The notes: generated by a model not told the origin, from the sequence alone. Counted from the stretch's first letter, positions 11,801 through 20,067 are shown. The stretch: DNA of 64,000 nucleotides from Aedes albopictus (GCF_035046485.1 NC_085136.1:155380870-155444869); one strand, 5' to 3'. Numbers and translations: made by a program.

Positions 11801-12218
11801 CGTTCACACGGCTTCTTACGCTCCGGTTGTCCCCATCGTCTCCTGCCAGTGACTCCTCTAACTCGTACATTTCTTGCGAATGTTTCTTCTGCATCTCCAG
11901 CTGCCTTCTTTCTAATTCCAGTTCCTTCTTCTCTAGCTCTTGCTGTTCAGCCAGGCGTTTGCGTTGCAAATCTGCTCGTCGGCTGGAGGTCGTCGACCTC
12001 TCTGAAGCTGGAATTGATGGTGTACGACATCTGGGACAGATCCAATCTCGACTTGAGATGGACTCGTTTACGCCAGCACAGGTAAAATGCCACCACTTGT
12101 CACATTTGTCGCAGGCTACCAGATCATCTGCTACATCTGGGTTCTCACAGGCGGTACAGGTGCAGATCTCGGACCGTTCGAGGTCCATCGATGCAACGGA
12201 AGGCTTTTCAGTGGTCAT
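5793..12218 (-). CDS. Bel-Pao Gag-Pol polyprotein with N-terminal PHD finger
   Basis: A 2141-residue single frame. In order: a PHD-type zinc finger (residues about 19-64, Cys pairs, ACDKCDKWWHFTC core); a charged coiled-coil stretch about 80-125; a Gag region resembling the Pao gag domain; a zinc-knuckle-like CLFCGKAGHRLKSC near 709; an aspartic protease of the Pao type with FLDEGSSSTLIE near 823; reverse transcriptase with YVDDY near 1239; RNase H; an integrase zinc-binding region about 1749-1785; an integrase core with conserved D, D and E near IDYFGP (1810), HSDNGRNF (1875) and GGSWERLV (1925); and a C-terminal Pao domain. The ATG at 12218 is only 21 nt from the 5' LTR. No internal stop or frameshift. 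The protein would reverse-transcribe and integrate the element. Confidence 0.95.
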   Translation of the reverse strand: MTTEKPSVASMDLERSEICTCTACENPDVADDLVACDKCDKWWHFTCAGVNESISSRDWICPRCRTPSIPASERSTTSSRRADLQRKRLAEQQELEKKELELERRQLEMQKKHSQEMYELEESLAGDDGDNRSVRSRVNEIEAREKQVEAWVEQNVATGLASTVHPPGFTPLHHQLPKSSDINIATKNDDEGHNSSHQVPAITVPIGDTNKSSADIPILQSLRSQLAECEQQPVSAERLLNLEAQLRKCRMLISQQEEGAYGGDSIRNSQDRQRSREGALPKIVTNVSDTVGLPKCQVSSVAHSQTRLTGKPNPDLRQSRIEVLQQDSSTGKSRSGPRIRFAPKHIPLGPLLVESTINEQTRLRHAHSNSPVFDMVRDTDLNFQLDAPAGRATLPGLGNCRSNLHANPTVPRPSGNVRGDARYVDSSFGFRISDSECNPQWHSSAPSPPHPPQGQYGRSDRFLRGSELQPMQNNLQRPSPEQLTARQVLPRDLPEFSGDPEEWPIFYSSFHNSTTACGFNNVENLARLQRCLKGNALKSVRYYLLSPESVPNVLETLRTLYGRPEIIINKLIQNVRETPAPKPEKLDSLIDFGISIRNLAQHLIAAGQQAHLSNPALLQELVEKLPANVKLQWAQHLMLQPEASLRTFSDFMGMVVESVSKVVIYTSGQHARSEKSRNKDRSFVNAHSENKTTPVRSSTNQVKEKSVDEKPCLFCGKAGHRLKSCTKFQQLSVEDRWKNVQTLKVCRSCLNPHGRRICRVSSRCGINGCDFRHHQLLHGKPEEAVKPTVSSTENHVHHHCGQSILFRIVPVTLYGKSKTVTVFAFLDEGSSSTLIEQSLARELEIEGPTVPLCLRWTANMTRTEDESQIVSLEVSEMGQNKRFQLMNVRTVDCLNLPSQTLRFTELQQDHPHLKGLPVRSYEDVTPKLLVGLRNLQLAVPLKIKEGNSGIVAARTRLGWCIYGSLDKSENTDEYSYHVCECEAEVKLDRLMQDYFNAEDCAVGCQETLESNEEVRARRTMEETTRRMGDRFETGLLWRSDFEELPDSYPMALRRLECLERRMARDPLLKENIHQQINEYQEKGYAHRATKDELAKADPRRIWYLPLGAVCNPKKPGKVRLIWDAAAKVDGVCLNSALFPGPDLLVPLPSVQFRFRQYPVAVSSDIKEMFHQVRVIERDRPSQCFLFRDSPNDEPGVFMMDVLTFGATSSPSSAQFVKNRNAEEFSKQYPRASEAMCKCHYVDDYLDSFESIDEAKSVAGEVRWIHSKGGFELRHWVSNQPAILEYLGEPPKQDIKDLGLKTDSERVLGMLWHTKEDVLQFSMTFREEIGTLIDNGARPTKRQVLKCVMSLFDPLGLLACVLVHGKIMMQDIWRSAIKWDECIDDQIYEKWTRWIELLMDVVEVRVPRCYFDGASTDLYDTLDAHIFVDASEAAYSALVYFRVVGSEGTTKCALVSAKTKVAPLKYVSIPRLELMAAVLGVRLLTFVRENHTVKINRCVYWSDSEVTLAWIRSEHRRYRPFVACRVGEILSTTRVQEWRYVPSKLNVADDATKWGGKPCLKASGRWFCGPPFLQQSEGQWPKQKYIISTDEELRACFLHKEQPVLQNVICFERFSKWNRLLRATAYVIRFITKLKRKVFDENYCSLNLNQEEFQAAEILIWKLVQVESYRDEVAIFSKNNKLSDKRQLKLERTSQLWNLSPIMDDKGVLRVDGRIAAAKVLSVDVKFPVILPRRHRVSYLLLDDYHRRLLHGNFETVVNEVRQRFHISRLRTTARSVVGRCQWCRVYKARPIVPMMGPLPAARLSAGIRPFSYVGIDYFGPILVKVGRATSKRWICLITCLTIRAVHVEIAHDLSTKSCIACIRRFVCRRGAPVEIHSDNGRNFIGADRVLRSQIKDIEQNAATTFTNTETKWLFIPPSAPHMGGSWERLVRSIKNAMTSLPQDDKLDDEGLQTLIVEAEAIVNSRPLTYLPLDSVEQEALTPNHFILGSSTGVKQPMVEMEASARTVRTSWDQLQMQIDHFWRRWVLEYLPTLTRRVKWLQDTKPVQPGDLVIVIDETRRNGWVRGRVPDVTVGRDGRVRQVLVQTAGGLFRRPVSKLAVLNVDDHGVEDPTDPHGEGDVAASAKPATRRKTGSLQPVEAR

Positions 12219-12239
12219 TGTTGTTTATTTTGAAGATTT

Positions 12240-12992
12240 TGTTACGTAGGAACAAAATCGCGCACTGATCTTGAGAGCAATTTTATTATAGCTTCAAACT
12301 AGAAATACCAATTCATTAGTTAGGCGAATTTCGGCCTTAAAGTATGTATTACTTACATCAACAGTGCACGCTTCAGTTTAGACGTGAATTTATGGAGCCT
12401 TGATCTACTGATTCGTCAAGCTGCTGGGATATTTAAGGGGACTTAATTATCTTTAGCACACATTTCGGTTTCATTCATAACCTACCAAGAATCAATACAT
12501 TTCATTCTCCTACTACGGGCGGTTTGAGAGGTATATCGATGAATTCCAATAATTCCTGAATATAATATCTCGTTAACTAACATATTATACAATATTTCAA
12601 TTGGTGACTTACAGTTTTAAGATGAAATTAACGTATTTATATCCTACTAGATGGCATGTGTTGTAAAACATAAACAATCAATTAGGGGCTGTCCATTAAT
12701 TACGTAAGGGGATTTTTGCGATTTCCCGATACCCCCTCCCCCCCTTGTAAGATTTTTTGTATAAAAACCCAAAAATGTTTGTATGGCGCGTAAGATTTTT
12801 CAAACCCCCCCTCCCCCCATAAACCCTTACGTAATTAATGGACAGCCCCTTATACTTTTGTGAAGCAACTAGGGATTTGTGTGCATGTATTCTACCTACT
12901 GTCCTGAAAGCGTGGTACAATACTAACGTGCTTCAACGGGCTGTAATGAACCCGTTTTGCGCCGCGTTGCCGGTTTCGCGCTCGCAGCAACA
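12240..12992 (-). repeat. 5' LTR of the Bel-Pao element, carrying a MITE
   Basis: 753 bp, which equals the 585-bp partner LTR plus the 165-bp MITE at 12685-12849 and its 3-bp duplication. Ends are TG and CA as in the partner. The element promoter should lie here, now split by the MITE; whether that affects expression cannot be read from sequence. Confidence 0.95.
12685..12849. mobile_element. 165-bp MITE with 3-bp TTA duplication, inserted in the LTR
   Basis: Terminal inverted repeats GGGGCTGTCCATTAATTACG... with TTACGTAA, and TTA on both sides (12682-12684, 12850-12852). The empty site is seen in the partner LTR at about 5716. The 3-bp duplication suggests PIF/Harbinger-type mobilisation. 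GTAAG-type motifs sit at both ends and twice internally beside GTATG and C-rich runs. Related elements lie at 15178-15342 and 40437-40604. Confidence 0.9.
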
Positions 12993-13922
12993 CTAATTAT
13001 CTATTCTTCAATACAATCAGCTTTATAAATGTACCTAACAAATTTCTTGGAAACATTAAAACATATTTTTCTCTGATGAGAAAGCTCGATTCTCACCTGC
13101 CATCCACATTTGTTGCCAGCAACAAACCAATCCCATCTCATAACAACAGCAGAAAAAGGGGAAAATTTCATTATATCCATCGGAAAATGTTAATGCTAAT
13201 GCACTCGTCAGCAGGTCACACGTGCTACCTGATTGCTTCTTTGTCTTTTGGCTGTTGTCGACAACTCCGGGAAAACTGACAAAATGGAATAATTATGAGC
13301 CATATCGTCCTTGTCGTCGTTGCCATCGTTGTCCTCATCATGCATCTGCTGGCTATATTACCGAGGAATTCAATTAATTGAAATGAGATTATCATGCAGC
13401 TCTGCTGGATTGGCACCTTGTGATGTTATTTTTCCCAGAAAGCAATTGGAGATGGTATTTCCATACCGGTGCAAGTTTTTTATTTTCAAGCTGATCAAAT
13501 TATGTTGATTGAGACTTCTGTGCTGATGCTTCCGGAACATAGATCATTCTTTGTCGTGTTGTATTAATAATGGAATTTTTATTTAAACATCTTCTGTGAA
13601 AGCGTGTTTCTGCTAAACAAAGCAACTAACATTGCTTGTTCAAATTTGTTTTTGTGCTAACGGGGAGCTCAGCCGTGACATGCCCGAGTAGACGTAACTC
13701 ATCAATGTAGCTGAAGTCAAGAAGACAGAATTGTACATGCTAAACTACCAGTGAAGCATACAACTTTAAGCATTGGGACTTCTATCATCAAACAGGGGAA
13801 GCATGAGGTGGGCGGTGGGTTTATCATCTATCAATCCGAGAAAGCAGGAAAATGCACACTTAGGAAAAATCACATCGGTAATACCTACCTTACCTTGATA
13901 CCTTGTTGGCTACAAAGTAACT
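12993..13922. other. Unassigned DNA between the Bel-Pao element and RTE copy B
   Basis: The target copy CTAAT is at 12993-12997. No gene or terminal-repeat element was recognised in the rest. Short open frames (for example 13076-13279) have no recognisable features. Confidence 0.4.
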
Positions 13923-15174
13923 TTACTCCAACGCCGAGCGTATAGTAACGCACCATTTTCGTCGGTTTTGGGCGATATTCCTCCAGTTTCCCCGAACGTA
14001 TAGGGATCGTAGATCTTCTTCAACCGCGTGCAGCCAGCGAGTTCGCGGCCGCCCACGAAGTTGCCTACCTCTACCGGGTTCTCTGCTGAATATTGTTTTC
14101 GCTATTCTTTCTTCCGAAATTCGCACTACGTGAACAGCCCACTGAAGTCTGCCATATTTTATACGTTTCACGATATTCGCAACTTCGTGATTCATGCGTC
14201 TGCGCCACACTTCGTTTTCTTTTTTGTCACCGCAGCATTTTGCGTTCAAAAACTCCAAAAGCTTTTCGGTCTACCTCCCTTAACGTCCACGCTTCGTAAC
14301 CGGAAGAAACAGCGTCGTATACAGAGCGAATTTTGTATGCGTTTGCTAGTTACGGGGCCTAAGCTAGCTACGCAATCCGTAAAAGGCCCTATTTGCGGCT
14401 GCAATACGCCTTTTCACTTCACGGGAAACGCCATTGTCATATGTCACAAGTGTTCCAAGATAAACAAATTCTCCAATAACTTCAAACGCCTTCTTCAGTC
14501 TCTACCCGCTATCATGTACTTCGTCTTGGTAGAGTTAATCGTCAAGCCTATCCTCGCTGTCTCTCTCTTCAAATGAGCATAAGCTTCCTCCACTGCCCAA
14601 CGATCGATGCCGATGAGATCAATATCGTCCGCAAAACCGAGTAGCATGTGCGACCGTGTGATGATAGAGCCATTCCTCTGCACGTCTGACCTCCTAATCG
14701 CTCCTTCGGGTGCAATGTTGAACAATAAATTTGAAAGATCATCCCCCTGCTTCAGTCCATCCGAAGTCACAAACGACGTAGACACTTCGCCCGCGATCCG
14801 AATACTTGATGTTGATCCATCTAGCGTTGCGCGTATCAGTCTAATTAGTTTCGCCGGAGAACCGTGTTCTGACATTATTTGCCAAAGCTCGTTTCTTTTC
14901 ACTGAATCGTACGCTGCTTTCAAATCAATGAACAGATGGTAAGTCTGCAGGTTACATTCCTGAAATTCATCTAGGATCATCCGCAGGATATACATTTGAT
15001 CCGTCGTTGATCGGCCCTTACGAAAACCAGCCTGGTATTCGCCGACGAAGGACTCCTCAAGAGGTTGTTGTCTGTTGAACAGGACACGCGACAGAATCTT
15101 ATACGCCAAATTTAAAATGGTAATCCCTCTATAATTGGCATACTCAAGTATGTGTCCTTTCTTGTAGATTGGGC
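13923..15174 (-). pseudogene. RTE copy B: RT core and C-terminal domain
   Basis: The 14495-15109 frame carries RT motifs: AGFRKGRSTTDQMYILR, then FIDLKAAYDSV, GLKQGDDLSNLLFN and the active-site FADDIDLI. The 13923-14258 frame carries the RTE C-terminal part with WRRRMNHE and a degenerate RWAVHVVRI region. The stretch between them is frame-shifted. Compared with copy A the same motifs appear in the same order, so this is a decayed LINE reading frame with no function expected. Confidence 0.85.
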
Positions 15175-15177
15175 ATA

Positions 15178-15342
15178 GGCAGCATCCATTTATTACGTAA
15201 CGCTAAAATCGTCAATTTTGGACCCCCCTCCCTCCTCCGTAACGCTTTTTTGTATGAAAATCCTAAAATTTTTGTATGAGCCGTAACGCTTGGCCATACT
15301 CCCCCCTCCCCCTAGAGCGTTACGTAATTTGTGGACGGCGCC
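15178..15342. mobile_element. 165-bp MITE with ATA duplication (GTAACGC version)
   Basis: Ends GGCAGCATCCATTTATTACG and the complement of CGTAATTTGTGGACGGCGCC, flanked by ATA at 15175-15177 and 15343-15345. The motif GTAACGC occurs four times: at each end and twice inside beside TTTTTGTATG. Same length and layout as 12685-12849 and 40437-40604. It sits in the RT region of RTE copy B, whose reading resumes on the other side. Confidence 0.85.
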
Positions 15343-15395
15343 ATATGAGGCATCCTCCCAAATCTTTATAATAATCTGGTGGATTGTTTTATGTA

Positions 15396-15981
15396 GGGTA
15401 AAAGGGTATAATGCGCCCCACCGGGGCAAAACGCCCCTCTTAATTTTCTAGCGATTCAAGCGCTTTTCGCATGCGTGATCGATAGAAATCTCATATATTG
15501 AAGAATTATTGCCATCAAGCTAGTCCGTTAGTGGATTGGTACAGAAAAGCAATAAAAATATCACAAAGCCTGAAATCGAGGCTTTTGGCGTAATATTTCA
15601 CCTCTTGTAAGCTGACTTCATTGTAAACGAAGCTAGTTCTGTTCGCTTGTGTTACTTTGCAACTTTTATGCAGTTGAAAGACCCTCCTAGGATAAGCATG
15701 TGGTGGAATTATCCCCTGGGACAGTTTTATCACGGGGCTGGACGTTTTTCTTTTGATGGAGCGTATTGCCCCGTTTGTTTTGAAAAGGCAAATTTTGGAA
15801 CGTTTTAGAAAAACGATTCAAAGCTTCCATAGCCACCTCTCCAAAGGCAAAGTTAGCATGCAACACTTCACTAACTTTAGTAACAACGATTTGCAGTGAA
15901 CAATAGATGGAATAAGGCTTTAGTTATGGATATATTGCCATTTCTGCTTAGGGGCCACCCGCATATTATACCTGTTTACCC
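15396..15981. mobile_element. 586-bp TA-flanked inverted-repeat element
   Basis: Imperfect terminal repeats GGGTAAAAGGGTATAAT and GGGTAAACAGGTATAAT, with TA on both sides (15394-15395, 15982-15983), consistent with Tc1/mariner-type mobilisation. No transposase frame is present. It interrupts RTE copy B just before the start of the RT domain; LINE sequence flanks both sides. Confidence 0.7.
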
Positions 15982-16350
15982 TAGGTGTTCGCTTCCGTGC
16001 TTAAGAAGTTCGACCCGGATCTCGTCCTTCCCAGCAGCCTTGCTGTTTTCAGCTCCTTAAGGGCCTTTTTAATTTCATCCAGTGCACAGTGGGAAAAATC
16101 GACCCAAAATACGGATCTTTTAACGCCGCTGGTTTTGGTTCGTAAAGTTGACCGTTTCTTACGTAAAAAATTACGAGAAATCGATTGGTGCTAAATTCAT
16201 TCACCGCACGGCACGGGAAGTGGTCCATTTTGCCCCATTTTGCCCTTTTTTCATACAAAAAGAGAATCAATATGTACTTTCAAACAACTAACACGAATGT
16301 ATATCGTTGAAAATAGCTGCAGGTGTAATTAGAGATTAATAGAAATCAAA

Positions 16351-16605
16351 CACACTTAAAATAAAGTACCGTATTCAGCTGTTCTATTTTCGGTAAAAGT
16401 TCAGATTACCGAATATTCAGCAACATATTACCGAAGTTCGTCAAAAAATTACCGAACGTTCGGTAAACTCTACTGAATCATTGGTAATGTTTACCGAACG
16501 TTCGGTAAAAAACAGCCGAACTTCGGTAAAACTGTGCTGAACTTCGGTAATCCGAACTTTTAGCGAAAATAGAACAGCCGAACAAGTGACTCTGAAGTAA
16601 GTGTG
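16351..16605. mobile_element. Nested MITE with CACACTTA ends and CGGTAA repeats
   Basis: Present in the left arm of fold-back 1 but missing at the matching point of the right arm (about 18325), so it is a later insertion. Ends are CACACTTA and its complement. The inside repeats TTCGGTAA/TTACCGAA at least eight times in both orientations. The same end words and CGGTAA motifs occur at 26821-27041. Confidence 0.75.
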
Positions 16606-17237
16606 TAAACATTTATTAAAGATCATTTGAAATGCTTATTTTGCCCCATAATCCCCAACAACTGCTGGAAATTGTGAATTTTATGTAATTATGAGTGTAT
16701 TTTTAAGGTTACTGATTAAAATTTGATTTTTTTTTTCATAAACAAAAAGCGCTACATCTGTTATCACCAGAATCATCTTCAGTAGTTGCCCAATTTGCCC
16801 TATTATCATAGAAAAATGAGATTTAAAATGCATTTATAAGAAACAGATACTGCTATGGATCGTTGAAATTAGTTTTATGTTGCATTTGGAAGCTAACAGT
16901 TATAACGCGCATATATGATAGATATTTTCTTTATTTTACCCTACATGCCCCTAAAACTGCTGGATAATAACATATTTTGTATGGTTTTGTAATGTTGCTG
17001 GATGCAAAACATGAAGTCCTGAAACATCTTGGATATATACAAATGTGGTTTATCGATTTATACTAGAATCATTTTCGGCATGGTATGAATAGCTGTCCAT
17101 TTCACCCCAATTAGCCGTGATTTTTTGTCAGGTAATGTATAAATTAATTTGCCCTAATTTTTTGTCATGTAATGAATAAATTAATTTCCCTTATTAGCAT
17201 TGGTACTGAAACCAATGTAATCAAAAAGACGTATATA

Positions 17238-17480
17238 CACTAAATTCTGTTTTTACGCGATGGATGCGTTCGCGCAAAAAAAGATCGTGTAAAAAAAGTT
17301 CGCGTAACTCCGAGAAATCGCGCAAAAAAAATCCAAAGGAATTTTTTTTTACGCGATTTGTCCTCCGCAAATGACCAAAATCGCGTAAAAAAAAGTCGCA
17401 TAACTTCAAGAAAATCGCGTAAAAAAAGTCGTGCAAAATAAAATCGCGTAAAAAAAGTCGTGTAAAAAAAGAATTCAGTG
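17238..17480. mobile_element. Nested TA-flanked MITE with CGCGTAAAAAAA repeats
   Basis: Lies in the loop of fold-back 1. Ends CACTAAATTC and the complement of GAATTCAGTG, flanked by TA at 17236-17237 and 17481-17482. Inside, variants of TCGCGTAAAAAAAGTCG occur about eight times, in both orientations, so almost the whole element is one short iterated word. No coding capacity. Confidence 0.7.
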
Positions 17481-18599
17481 TATGACTTTTTCTATAATGT
17501 CAGCTTTGAATGGGAAATAAAGGGTATAATAAGCATTTTATGGAATATGTCAAATATGCGCTAAACTGATTGAATAGGGCGTCTTAAAGCACTAGATTAT
17601 ATATATTTGAAATGCCTCATTTAATTAGTTGTGGAATATTTGCCACAAATTGGATTAAGATTAATGCTCATTACACCCTGAATTCCCCACCAGCCATATT
17701 TTTTAACTGTCCTTCCAATTACATTGGTTGCAGTACCAAAAGTTCATCAACTCGGACATAAGCAAATGCGAGAAATCAATGAATCAATCAAGGTGACAAC
17801 AAATCAGGGCAAATTGGGGTAAAATGGACAGCTATTTGTACCCTCCCGAGAATGATTCTAAAGCTAATCGATAAACCGTGTTTGCATATATGAAAAATTA
17901 AAAGAACTTCATGTATTGCAACCAATGACATTACAAAACAATTCGAAAAATGTTATCATCCAGCAGTTTTAGGGGCATGTAGGGTAAAATAGGGAAAATA
18001 TGTTTCATATATGCACATTATAACTGTTAGCTTTCAATTGCAACTAAAACTAATTTCAACGTTCCATAGCAGTATCTGTTTCTTATAAATGCATTTTAAA
18101 TCTCATTTTTCTATGATAATAGGGCAAAATGGGGCAAATTGGACAACTACTGAAGATGATTCTGGTGATACCAGATCTAGCGCTTTTTCATTATGCAAAA
18201 AATTAAATTTTAATCAGTAACCTTGAAAATACATTCATAATTACATAAAATTCACAATTTCCAGCAGTTGTTGGGGCATATGGGGCAAAATAAGCATTCC
18301 AAATGATCTTTAATAAATGTTTATGATTTCTATTAACCTCTAATTACACCTGCAGCTATTTTCAACGATCTACATTCGTGTTAGTTGTTTGAAAGTACAT
18401 ATTGATTCTCTTTTTGTATGAAAAAAGGGCAAAATGGGGCAAAATGGACCACTTCCCGTGCCGTGCGGTGAATTAATTTAGTATCAATCGATTTCTCGTA
18501 TTTTTTTACGTAAGAAATGGTCAACTTCGCGTACCGAAACCAGCGGCGTTAAAAGATCCGTTTTTTGGGTCGATTTTTCCCACTGTGCAGTGTTGGTGG

Positions 18600-19195
18600 C
18601 ACAGCGTTAATTATTAATCATAAATTTAATCATGATTTATGATTAATGATTAAGATTAATCAGAATCATTAATCATAATCACAAAAAAATCTCATTTAAT
18701 CATTAATCATTAATCTTAATCACTTTGTTTTTGCAATCTAATCAATAATCAGTAATCATAATCATAAGAAAAAATATTAATCAATCATTAATCATTCATC
18801 ACCAAAAATGATTCATCATATAAAATATATAATCCATTAAATTGGTTCAAATGCTGTTTCAAATAATATAATTTATAATTCTTTTTTAGAAAAATCTCCC
18901 AGACAGAGTTACCTTTTACTTTTGAAACATCAATAACATGTTAAACAATTAATATATTTTAATCATTTCCAGTTTTATGTGATTGATTAATCATGATTTT
19001 TAATCAATGAGCCGTTTTAAATCATTAATCATAATCATTAATCACAGATAAAACCAATTTTAATCAATAATCATAATCTTTAATCATGCTAAAAATCAAA
19101 TTAATCATTAATCATAATCAATAATCACCAAAATTGGAATTTTAATCATCAATGATTAACCATGATTAAAATTTTTGTTAATCATGAACGCTCTG
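18600..19195. mobile_element. hAT-type MITE filled with TTAATCAT repeats
   Basis: Ends CACAGCGTT and the complement of AACGCTCTG. A perfect 8-bp duplication GTTGGTGG lies at 18592-18599 and 19196-19203, the length typical of hAT. Nearly all of the interior consists of variants of TTAATCATTAATCATAATCA in both orientations, so the element is mostly one minisatellite word. A second hAT-type element is stacked directly to its right on the same target. Confidence 0.85.
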
Positions 19196-19203
19196 GTTGG
19201 TGG

Positions 19204-19620
19204 CAGGCTTAGAAGAAACTCCCTTGCGAGAAAATGAGGAAGCAATTTTGGCGATTTTCTAAGGAGTGAAAATAAACCCAGAAATCACAACGCAAATCCT
19301 CAACAGCACCGAGCGCGAGCTTTCCGCGCAGCGAGGAGTTCGTCCAACACTCATAATTGCTTGTTGTGTTTCTCACGTACACTCACTCTCAAAAAGCTCT
19401 CGCGAGTTCCACTCCCATACAAAGAAAGACTCTCGAGGCGAAAATAGCACTCGAAAACCCGAAATTATCATCGGCTCTTTTTTCGTTCCCCTTTTCCTCG
19501 CTTAGTTTTTATTGGCTCTGTTTGGGGTTAGTTCGCTCCCTCGTGACGAGGCAAAAGCAAAACACCACTCTAGAGCATGTTGCAAAACACTTTTGATTTC
19601 GAGGAGGATTATCAAGCCTG
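19204..19620. mobile_element. Second hAT-type element on the same 8-bp target
   Basis: Starts CAGGCTTAGA and ends with the complement of CAGGCTTGAT. It is flanked by GTTGGTGG at 19196-19203 and again at 19621-19628. Read with the neighbour at 18600-19195, three copies of GTTGGTGG separate two elements with unrelated interiors. RTE copy B coding resumes at 19621. The interior has CTCTCGCGAG-like words and no transposase. Confidence 0.75.
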
Positions 19621-20059
19621 GTTGGTGGTTCCACTGCTTGACCGTCATCCATTATGTTAATCCTGTTCCTGGATGCTCCTTCGCTGCTACCATTCAACAA
19701 ATCTTCGAAGTACTCCTTCCACCTGGCTGCCACCATTGTTTTGTCTGTCACCGAATTTCCTTCCCGGTCATTGCACATGGTGGGCACTGGCGCAGTCTTG
19801 TGCCGCGCGTCATTGACAGTTGCATAAAACCTCCGCATATCGTTCCTGTCCATACTTTCCTGCGTTTCAGCAATCATACCCTCTTCGTGTTGCCGTTTTT
19901 TTCTGCGGTGGAGTCGTTTCTCTTCTGCTCTTGCCACCCTGTAACGCTCTCTGTTCTGCCGGGTACCGGCCACTAGCATTCGACTTCTGGCGGCATTGTT
20001 TTCGTTCGTCACTTGCGGCAGTCCTCATCAAACCAACCATTACTTTGGCGTCGCTGAGC
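19621..20059 (-). pseudogene. RTE copy B: linker between endonuclease and RT
   Basis: Minus-strand frame with ENNAARSRMLVAGTRQNRERY, then RWKEYFEDLLNG. These correspond to EKNAARAVMLQQGTRQNVERY and RWKQHFDQHLNG in intact copy A. The longer open frame reaching 19509 reads into the neighbouring hAT-type element, so only the part from 19621 is LINE-derived. Confidence 0.8.
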
Positions 20060-20067
20060 GGTACCTA

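Larger units (their letters stand above)
5278..12992 (-). mobile_element. Complete Bel-Pao LTR retrotransposon
   Basis: A full element on the minus strand: 5' LTR at 12240-12992, one uninterrupted polyprotein, 3' LTR at 5278-5862. Both LTRs run TG...CA. The host duplication CTAAT is perfect at 5273-5277 and 12993-12997. The LTRs differ at about six visible positions over 585 bp once the nested MITE is removed, roughly 1%, so the insertion is young. Intact ORF, intact ends and a perfect duplication make it a candidate for recent or current mobility. Confidence 0.95.
16085..18587. mobile_element. Large fold-back element 1, Transib-like ends (CACAGTG)
   Basis: A 2503-bp palindrome-like element. 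Both ends start CACAGTGGGAAAAATCGACC on inward-facing strands, and the inverted match continues with scattered mismatches for most of each arm, to about 17150 on the left and back to about 17820 on the right. A perfect 5-bp duplication CAGTG lies at 16080-16084 and 18588-18592. Arms are built of diverged units of about 310 bp containing GGGCAAAATGGGGCAAAA and CAGCAGTT-GGGGCAT words. No protein frame. The left arm holds a nested MITE absent from the right arm, and the loop holds another. CACAGTG equals the consensus recombination-signal heptamer used by RAG and resembles Transib ends; the assignment is inferred. Confidence 0.85.

Noticed and set aside
11566..12249. 227-codon plus-strand open frame over the start of the Bel-Pao ORF
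   Set aside because: It is antisense to the conserved PHD/coiled-coil region and shows serine/cysteine-rich shadow composition with no family motif.
18605..19185. CRISPR-like array of TTAATCAT repeats
   Set aside because: Repeats are short, variable and in both orientations without regular spacers; it is the interior of a hAT-type element in a eukaryotic genome.
19509..20012. 167-codon minus-strand frame as one gene
   Set aside because: Its N-terminal part is RTE linker, but the last stretch reads across the 19620 boundary into a hAT-type element. It is a chance fusion.
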